Positions 58,365 through 64,000 of a DNA stretch of 64,000 bases are shown here, one piece after another. How positions within the stretch are numbered: the stretch's first letter is position 1; the number at the start of each line of letters is the position of its first letter. Below the pieces are notes generated by a model that ran no database searches, was not told the DNA's origin, and saw only the letters and a list, made by a program, of their open reading frames with translations. Source of the DNA: Variovorax sp. RA8. GTDB taxonomy: Bacteria > Pseudomonadota > Gammaproteobacteria > Burkholderiales > Burkholderiaceae_C. The DNA lies in the NCBI RefSeq assembly GCF_901827175.1, contig NZ_LR594662.1:2914001-2978000 (forward strand). Direction: 5' to 3'. The position numbers were made by a program, and so were the translations under genes.

Positions 58365-59501
58365 CTACTGGGCCGAGGCAAGTTCGAACTTGCCCGCCTT
58401 CACCGTCAGCATGACCACGCTCTCGGGCTTGGTGCCGAAGTGGTCGTCGGGCGCGTAGGCGTAGAGCGCCGTCACGCCGACATGGTTCTTCGTGGCTTCG
58501 ATCGCATCGCGCACGGCGACCGGGTCGGTGCCGGCCTTGCGGATCGCCTCCATCAGCAGCATCGCGGCGTCGTAGCCGTTGCCGGCGAAGGTGGCGGGCA
58601 GCTTGCCGTACTTCTTCTCGAAATCGCGCACGAAGCGCTCCACCACCGGCTTCTGCGTGTCGCCGGCAGGTAGTGAACTGGTCACGTAGAGCTTCGACGA
58701 GGGCAGCAGCACGCCGTTGGCCGAATCGCCGGCCAGGCGCAGGTAGTTGAAGTCGTTGGCCGAGTGCGCAAGGTACAGCGGTGTCTTGATGCCCAGGGCG
58801 CGGTGGTTCTTGGTCGAGATCGCGAGGCCCGGGCCGGTGGCCCACACCACCGTGGCCTGGGCGTCGGAGCCGCGGATCTTGGTCAGCTGCGGCGAGATGT
58901 CGGTGTCGGAATTGCCGAAGGTTTCCTTCCCGACGATCTGCACGCCATACTCGCCCGCCAGCTTCTCCAGCGAATCTCGCCCGCTGGTGCCGAAGGCCAC
59001 GTCGGAATTCAGGATGGCGATCTTCTTGATGCCCTTGGCCTGCATGTCTTTGAGCATCGCGGTCTGCACCACCACGTCGGTCAGCGGCGCGAGGAAGGAG
59101 AACTTCTTCTGCTCGGGCGGCAGCACGATGCCGCGCGAGGCACCGTTGGCGATCATCGGCACCTTGGCCTTCTCGATGGTGTCGACCACCGCGAAGGAGG
59201 AGCCGCTGCTCATCGGGCCGACGATCGCGACCACCTTCTCCTGCTCGATCAGCCGCTTGGCGCCCGACACCGTCTTGGTGTTGTCGCTCTCGGAGTTGAC
59301 GTTGATGAACTGCACCTTGCGGCCGTTGATGCCGCCTGCCGCGTTCACCTGCTCGACCGCGAGCATGGCGCCGTCGAGGCCGGGCTGGCCCAGCGAGGCG
59401 ACGAAGCCCGAGGTTTCGAGCAGGCCGCCGATCTTGATGTCCTGCGCGTGGACGCCGGCGGAGACGAGCAGGGCGAAGGCAAGGGCTGTGAAGCGTTTCA
59501 T
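58365..59501 (-). CDS. HAAT substrate-binding protein (second system)
   Basis: A 378-residue periplasmic binding protein with a signal peptide (cleavage after VHA near residue 19) and mature start QDIKIGGLLETSGFVASLG, the Leu/Ile/Val-type fold. It is clearly different from the two binding proteins at 29-32 kb. SD GAAGGAA precedes ATG 59501. Last gene of the operon livH-livM-livGF-DUF1116-SBP and convergent with LysR. A ligand from the neighbouring catabolic operon is plausible. Confidence 0.93.
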   Translation of the reverse strand: MKRFTALAFALLVSAGVHAQDIKIGGLLETSGFVASLGQPGLDGAMLAVEQVNAAGGINGRKVQFINVNSESDNTKTVSGAKRLIEQEKVVAIVGPMSSGSSFAVVDTIEKAKVPMIANGASRGIVLPPEQKKFSFLAPLTDVVVQTAMLKDMQAKGIKKIAILNSDVAFGTSGRDSLEKLAGEYGVQIVGKETFGNSDTDISPQLTKIRGSDAQATVVWATGPGLAISTKNHRALGIKTPLYLAHSANDFNYLRLAGDSANGVLLPSSKLYVTSSLPAGDTQKPVVERFVRDFEKKYGKLPATFAGNGYDAAMLLMEAIRKAGTDPVAVRDAIEATKNHVGVTALYAYAPDDHFGTKPESVVMLTVKAGKFELASAQ

Positions 59502-59524
59502 GGTGGGTTCCTTCAGGTTGCAAA

Positions 59525-60700
59525 TCAGTGAATGTCGAGATCGGCGAGCGCGTGCTCGAAGTGCGCGGCCGAGGCCTGCCAGATGCCGCCGCCGATGCGG
59601 CCGCGCTGGCCCCGTGCGTCCAGCACGCCGAGCGCCACGACCGGCGTCTTGCCCGTGTCGGCCACGGCGCGCGCCGAGAGGCCGCAGCGCGCATTCGATG
59701 CGGCGAAGGCCGGGTGCACGTCCCACAGCAGCGCGCGCGCGAGCTGCTCGGGCGGCTCGGGCAGCCAGGCGCCGAGCACCTGCTGCTGCAGCGGCGCATG
59801 GGCGAAGGCCATGGCACCGAGGCCGAAGGCTTCGACCAGCGCGCTGTCGCCGATCGCGGGCAGCCGGTCGGATTCGGCGATGCCGTCCTCGAGCTTGCCC
59901 ACCGGCGGCGAGGATGCGGCCGTGTACCAGCGGCCCGGCCGGCCTGCCAGCTGCAGGCCCATGTGCACGCCGTTGCCGCCCATGGCGGTGACGAAGGCGC
60001 TGCCGGGCACACCCTCGGCGGCGCCCAGCATGCACTTGACGGCGGCCATCCAGAGGTTGAGGAAGAAGCTCGGCGAGGTCGACAGGAACTGCTGCGCCTC
60101 ACCGGCGGGCAGGGCCAAGGCCTGCAGCAGCAGGGCCGTGGCGGCCTGCGTGCGCCCGTGGCAGTCGTCGCCATCGGCCAGCGCCTGGTCGGCGATCGGC
60201 AGCAGGTCGATGCCGCGCCGGCACGCGGCGCGGATGGCGTCGGCGAAGGGGCCGTTGAGCCAGCGCAGGTGTGTCACAACCTCGGGGCCGGGCAGCCCCA
60301 GGCGCAGGGCCGGGCCGCTGCCGCCATTGAGCGGCGCATAAGCAGGCCCGGCCGTGCCCGCGGCATCGTGCACCACCTGCACCTGTTGTGAAGGGGAGAG
60401 CACAGAGGCCAGTGGTACGGCGCAGCGGTGGTCCTGCGCGGGTGCGAGGCGGACCTCGCCGGCCGACAGCATCGCGAGCGCCTGCGGGCGGTCCTCGGCC
60501 CAGCCTTCGAACACGAGGGCCGCGGCGGCCGAGTTCGCGACCGGGGCCGGTACGGCGGCCGCACTCTCGAAGGCCGGGCCGGCGTGCAGCACGGTGCGCT
60601 CCGGGAAGTCGATGGCCTCGCCGGCACGCTGCAGGTCCACCAGCCGCGGGCGCACCCGCGTGATGGCATCGAAGGCGAGGGCGTCTGCTTGCGTCCTCAT
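59525..60700 (-). CDS. DUF1116 family protein
   Basis: A 391-residue protein with VTHLRWLNGPFADAIRAACR, RTQAATALLLQALA and FVTAMGGNGVHMGLQLAGRP, features of DUF1116 (E. coli YahG/YlbE). YlbE is encoded beside FdrA and has been connected with the oxamate carbamoyltransferase step of anaerobic allantoin use. Here no FdrA or YlbF gene accompanies it; instead it lies inside an ABC uptake operon, overlapping the ATPase gene by 4 nt (ATGA). A role in carbamoyl or ureide metabolism is suggested, not shown. Confidence 0.85.
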   Translation of the reverse strand: MRTQADALAFDAITRVRPRLVDLQRAGEAIDFPERTVLHAGPAFESAAAVPAPVANSAAAALVFEGWAEDRPQALAMLSAGEVRLAPAQDHRCAVPLASVLSPSQQVQVVHDAAGTAGPAYAPLNGGSGPALRLGLPGPEVVTHLRWLNGPFADAIRAACRRGIDLLPIADQALADGDDCHGRTQAATALLLQALALPAGEAQQFLSTSPSFFLNLWMAAVKCMLGAAEGVPGSAFVTAMGGNGVHMGLQLAGRPGRWYTAASSPPVGKLEDGIAESDRLPAIGDSALVEAFGLGAMAFAHAPLQQQVLGAWLPEPPEQLARALLWDVHPAFAASNARCGLSARAVADTGKTPVVALGVLDARGQRGRIGGGIWQASAAHFEHALADLDIH

Positions 60701-62370
60701 GCCACCGCCACCATCGGGTCGTTCGCCGCCGCCGGATCTTCGCCGCCCCAGCCGAGGTAGGCCTGCGTGATGTCCGGCCGCTCCAGCAGCTCGCGGCTGC
60801 TGCCCTGGGCCACGAGCCGGCCGTTGACCAGGATGTAGGCGCGGTCCGCCACCTGCAGCGCCGAGCGTGCGTTCTGCTCCACCATCAGCACGGTCACGCC
60901 CAGCTGCGTGAGGCGCGGCAGCGACTCCAGGATCTCGCGCGAGACCTGCGGCGCGAGGCCGAAGGAAGGCTCGTCCAGCATCAGCAGCCTGGGCCGGTTC
61001 ATGAGTGCGCGGCCGATCGCGAGCATCTGGCCCTCGCCGCCCGAGAGCGTGCCGGCCTGCTGGTGCAGCCGCTCGCGCAGCCGCGGGAAGAAGCGCAGCA
61101 CTTCCTCCAGCACCTCGTCCATCTCGGCGGCGGCGCGGCCCATGGGCCACAGCAGGTTCATCAGCCCGGCCTTGCGCACCTGCGCATAGCGCCCGACCAG
61201 CAGGTTGTCGCGCACGCTCAGCGCGGGGAACAGGGCGCGGCCCTCGGGCGCGAGGCTGATGCCGAGGCCGGCGCGCGCCTCCAGCGGCACGCCCGCGAGA
61301 TCGGCTCCGTTGAAATGCAGCCGGCCGGCGGCCAGCGGCTCTGCGCCGGCGATGGCCTTCAGCAGGGTCGACTTGCCCGCGCCGTTGGCGCCGATCAGCG
61401 CGACGATCTCGCCCTGGCGCACCTCCAGGCTGACCTGGTCCAGCGCCGTGAGGCCGTCGTAGCGCACGCCGAGCCCGTCGATGCCGAGCAGCTGCGGCGC
61501 GATCGAGGCGGTGGCGGCCGGCCGCACCGTGGCGGCCACGTCGGTGTTGCCGAGGTAGGCCTCGATCACGGCAGGGTCGGCGCGCACGTCGTCCGGCAGG
61601 CCGCGCGCGATCATGCGGCCATGGTCGAGCACCACCATGCGCTCGGCCAGCCGGCCCACGAAGCCGAGGTCGTGCTCGACGAAGACCACCGTGGTGCCGC
61701 GCTGGCGGATGCGCAGGATCACCTCGACCAGCAGGTTCTTCTCCACCGTGTTGAGGCCGGCGCCGGGCTCGTCGAGGATCAGCAGCTCGGCGCCCGTGGC
61801 CAGCGCGCGCGCCACCGCGAGCAGGCGCTGCTGGCCGGCCGTCAGCTTGGAAGCCGGCGCGTCGGCGAGGTGGTCCAGCCCGACCACCTGCAACTGCCGC
61901 AGGGCCTCTTCGCGCAGCTGCTTCTGCACGCGCGCGGCGCGGCCGATGCCGACCAGCCCGTCGAGCACGCCGCTGTGCGTGCGCGCCACGCCGGCCGCCA
62001 TCACGTTCTCGCGCACCGACAGGCCGCGCAGGACCTCGGCACCCTGGAAGGTGCGCGCCAGGCCGCGGCGGTTGACCTGCTCGGGCGGCAGGTGGTCGAT
62101 GCGCTCGCCCTTGAAGTGCACCTCGCCGCTGTTCGCGGGCACCGCGCCCGAGATCACGTTCAGCATGGTGGACTTGCCCGCGCCGTTGGGGCCGATGAGG
62201 GCGAGGATCTCGCCCCGGACCACGTCGAAGGACACGGTGTCGAGCGCCTGCAGGCCGCCGAAGCGGCGGCTCACCGCACGCACGTCCAGGAGGATTTCTT
62301 TCGCGCTCATTGGAATACCTTCGCCTCCGGCTTCGGTGCTATTCGCCTTCGGAGCGGCAGTGCGGCTCAT
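60697..62370 (-). CDS. Natural fusion of LivG and LivF ATPases of a HAAT ABC transporter
   Basis: One 557-residue polypeptide holds both ATPases. The LivG-like half has Walker A GPNGAGKS at residues 60-67, signature LTAGQQR and Walker B LLILDEPGAGL. After a linker at about 276-294 the LivF-like half has Walker A GANGAGKS at 327-334, signature LSGGEGQM and Walker B LLMLDEPSFGL. The start at ATG 62370 overlaps the livM stop as ATGA, like other junctions in this operon; ATG 62310 (MSAKEILLDV) is the alternative and would drop 20 residues. Both sites look active, unlike the LivF of the first system. Confidence 0.93.
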   Translation of the reverse strand: MSRTAAPKANSTEAGGEGIPMSAKEILLDVRAVSRRFGGLQALDTVSFDVVRGEILALIGPNGAGKSTMLNVISGAVPANSGEVHFKGERIDHLPPEQVNRRGLARTFQGAEVLRGLSVRENVMAAGVARTHSGVLDGLVGIGRAARVQKQLREEALRQLQVVGLDHLADAPASKLTAGQQRLLAVARALATGAELLILDEPGAGLNTVEKNLLVEVILRIRQRGTTVVFVEHDLGFVGRLAERMVVLDHGRMIARGLPDDVRADPAVIEAYLGNTDVAATVRPAATASIAPQLLGIDGLGVRYDGLTALDQVSLEVRQGEIVALIGANGAGKSTLLKAIAGAEPLAAGRLHFNGADLAGVPLEARAGLGISLAPEGRALFPALSVRDNLLVGRYAQVRKAGLMNLLWPMGRAAAEMDEVLEEVLRFFPRLRERLHQQAGTLSGGEGQMLAIGRALMNRPRLLMLDEPSFGLAPQVSREILESLPRLTQLGVTVLMVEQNARSALQVADRAYILVNGRLVAQGSSRELLERPDITQAYLGWGGEDPAAANDPMVAVA

Positions 62371-63308
62371 GCAGCCGACTCCTTGCGCGCAGGCACGAAG
62401 CGCCTGTACAGGTCGATCAGCCCGGCCAGCAGCCCGCGTGGGCAATAGATCATCACCACCACCAGCAGCACGCCGTAGATCACCACGTCGTAGCGCCCGA
62501 AGGGCTTGAGCAGCTCGCTGATCAGCACCACGAAGAACACGCCGAAGAGCACGCTCCAGATGCTGGCGAAGCCGCCCAGCGCCACGATCAGCAGCAGCCG
62601 GATCGAGAAGCCGACGTCGAAGGGCCCGGGGCTGATGTAGCCCAGCCAGTGCGCATAGAGCGCGCCGCCCAGCCCGGCGTAGGCGCCGCTGAGCGCCATG
62701 ATCTGCCGCTTGAGCCGCGCGCTCGCGATGCCGATGGAGCCGGCCACCGGTTCGCTCTCGGCCACCACGCGCATGGTCAAGCCGGCCGGCGACTGCACGA
62801 GGTTGCCCGCCAGCAGCATGCCCGCGAGGCAGGCCAGCCAGGCGAGCGGGTAGATGGCCATGTCGGAGCTCAGCGCGAAGCCGGCAATGGCGAACGGCTT
62901 GATGTCGGAGAGCCCGTCCTGCCCGCCGGTCACGGAGCGCCACTCGACGAAGCCGACGTGCACGATGATGCCGAAGGCCAGCGTGGCCATCGCGAGGTGA
63001 TGGCCGCGCAGGCGGAACACCAGCCAGCCGATGCCCCAGGCCACCAGCGTCGAGAGCGCGGTGGCGAGCACCAGCCCCAACCACGGATCGAGGCCCAGCG
63101 ACTTGGTGGCCACCGCCGACGCATAGGCGCCCAGGCCCACGAAGGCCGCATGGCCGAGCGAGATCTGCCCGGTGTAGCCCATCAGCAGCGACAGGCCCAG
63201 GGCGGGCAGCGCGAACAGCGCCGCCACCACGAAGAGGTTGGTCAGGTAGGCATTGCCCACCGCGTAGACGGCGGCCAGGAAGGCGGCCAGGAGCAGCAGC
63301 TTTTTCAT
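62367..63308 (-). CDS. livM: HAAT ABC transporter permease, LivM (second system)
   Basis: A 313-residue membrane protein with about nine helices and LivM motifs LSLLMGYTGQISLGHAAFVG, RGHHLAMATLAFGI and IVALGGFASIWSVLFGVFFV. ATG 63308 overlaps the livH stop by 4 nt; an upstream in-frame extension to 63671 lies inside livH and is not real. Channel partner of LivH. Confidence 0.93.
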   Translation of the reverse strand: MKKLLLLAAFLAAVYAVGNAYLTNLFVVAALFALPALGLSLLMGYTGQISLGHAAFVGLGAYASAVATKSLGLDPWLGLVLATALSTLVAWGIGWLVFRLRGHHLAMATLAFGIIVHVGFVEWRSVTGGQDGLSDIKPFAIAGFALSSDMAIYPLAWLACLAGMLLAGNLVQSPAGLTMRVVAESEPVAGSIGIASARLKRQIMALSGAYAGLGGALYAHWLGYISPGPFDVGFSIRLLLIVALGGFASIWSVLFGVFFVVLISELLKPFGRYDVVIYGVLLVVVMIYCPRGLLAGLIDLYRRFVPARKESAA

Positions 63309-64000
63309 CGCTTCACCGTGCCGAGTTCGCCGAGCAGTCCGCCCGGGCGCAGGAAGAGGAAGACCAGCAGCATGACGAACGCGATCGCATTCTTGAAGCC
63401 CGAGCTCAGGTAGCCGGTGGCGAAGGCCTCGAGCAGCCCGAGCACCAGCCCACCCAGCGCAGCGCCGATCGGATTGCCGAAGCCGCCGATGATGCAGGCC
63501 ACGAAGCCCTTGATGCCGAGCGAGATGCCGCTGTCGTATTGCATCAGTGCGATCGGGGCGACGATCACGCCCGCGATGGCGCCCGTCAGGCCCGACAGCA
63601 GGAAACCGATGCCGCGCATCGCGCCGGTGGGGATGCCCATCAGGCCGGCGGCGCGAGGGTCCATGGCGCACGCGCGGTAGGCCTTGCCGAGGTAGGTGCG
63701 CGTGTAGAACACGTAGAGCGCCACCATCAGCAGCGCCGCGCTGCCCAGGATCCAGAAGGCCTGCGGCGGCACCGTCACGCCGCCGAGGCTGATCGGCTGC
63801 TCGCCCGAGAAGGCGGGCAGCGGCTGCGCGTCGGTGCCCCAGACGATCACCGCGACGCCCTGGAAGGCGACGCCGACGCCGATCGTGATGATGATGCCGC
63901 GCATCACGTCCGGGCCCGCGGGCCGGATCGCCACGCGCTCCATCACGACGCCGAGCAGGCCGACCAGCAGCACCGAGGCGCCGATGGCCACCGGCAGCGG
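63305..64000 (-). CDS. livH: HAAT ABC transporter permease, LivH (second system), 5' end beyond window
   Basis: The frame is open to the last base; the first in-window start (GTG 63991) is internal. The visible 230 residues contain the LivH features GVVMERVAIRPA, YRACAMDPRAAGLMGIPTGA and FVACIIGGFGNPIGAALGGL. About 60 N-terminal residues should lie outside. It is the first visible gene of the operon, so the promoter is not in this window. Confidence 0.92.
   Translation of the reverse strand, partial: PLPVAIGASVLLVGLLGVVMERVAIRPAGPDVMRGIIITIGVGVAFQGVAVIVWGTDAQPLPAFSGEQPISLGGVTVPPQAFWILGSAALLMVALYVFYTRTYLGKAYRACAMDPRAAGLMGIPTGAMRGIGFLLSGLTGAIAGVIVAPIALMQYDSGISLGIKGFVACIIGGFGNPIGAALGGLVLGLLEAFATGYLSSGFKNAIAFVMLLVFLFLRPGGLLGELGTVKR

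Noticed and set aside
60701..63084. LivGF frame extended upstream to 63084 through livM
   Set aside because: The extension has no ABC ATPase sequence and lies in another frame of livM. The ATPase begins at 62370 or 62310.

Overview
The window is a chromosomal segment of high G+C from a betaproteobacterium of the order Burkholderiales, most likely Comamonadaceae (Variovorax or a close relative). The main grounds are the block pnp - quinone oxidoreductase - tpiA - secG - tRNA-Leu(GAG) - nuoA-N - DUF2818 - NUDIX - DUF1178, the betaproteobacterial protein sequences, and several branched-chain-type (HAAT) ABC transporters beside small catabolic operons. The genus is inferred from general knowledge, not from a search.

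Layout. (1) 1-20.8 kb, + strand, core genome: the 3' part of pnp, a quinone oxidoreductase, tpiA, secG, tRNA-Leu, a perfect 13-bp-arm hairpin, all fourteen genes of the respiratory NADH dehydrogenase (nuoA-nuoN), a DUF2818 membrane protein, a NUDIX hydrolase and a DUF1178 protein. (2) 20.8-27.6 kb: an ABC exporter on the minus strand, divergent from a MarR-controlled tripartite drug efflux operon (MarR, outer-membrane lipoprotein, EmrA-like, EmrB-like) with a near-consensus promoter. (3) 27.8-33.7 kb: HAAT operon livG-livF-SBP-SBP-livH-livM with two tandem paralogous binding proteins. (4) 33.7-35.3 kb: a VapBC-type toxin-antitoxin cassette of visibly lower G+C and an SMP-30 lactonase gene broken by one in-frame TGA. 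(5) 35.3-41.3 kb: a minus-strand catabolic operon (MHS transporter, hydantoinase, amidase, racemase-like protein) with a divergent GntR regulator. (6) 41.3-50.4 kb: glycosyltransferase, NnrU-family protein, nitrobindin-like protein, an AttH/FtsX-like pair separated by a PLP enzyme, and a phosphoethanolamine-transferase-like protein. (7) 50.5-58.3 kb: a tight minus-strand operon (class II aldolase, quinone oxidoreductase, urocanase, CaiB CoA-transferase, amidase, ferredoxin-type reductase) with a divergent LysR regulator. (8) 58.4-64.0 kb: a second HAAT operon (livH cut by the window edge, livM, a natural LivG-LivF fusion, DUF1116 protein, binding protein).

How it fits together. The first 20 kb is housekeeping: RNA decay, glycolysis, protein export and respiratory complex I. 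The rest is accessory. Two operons carry families acting on cyclic ureides, imidazoles and amides (hydantoinase, urocanase, two amidases), and the second HAAT system carries a DUF1116 protein, a family linked to carbamoyl chemistry through E. coli YlbE. This points to uptake and breakdown of nitrogen-rich heterocycles or amides, but no complete known pathway can be reconstructed. Most genes in the catabolic operons overlap by 4 nt (ATGA or GTGA), which indicates translational coupling.

Several genes show active-site changes or damage that can be read directly: the racemase-like protein lacks both family cysteines, the VapC-like toxin has Gly where an acidic PIN residue is expected, one LivF has Arg in place of the Walker A Lys, and the SMP-30 gene is interrupted. 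No rRNA, CRISPR array, prophage or insertion sequence was recognised, and no gene-free gap exceeds 300 bases.
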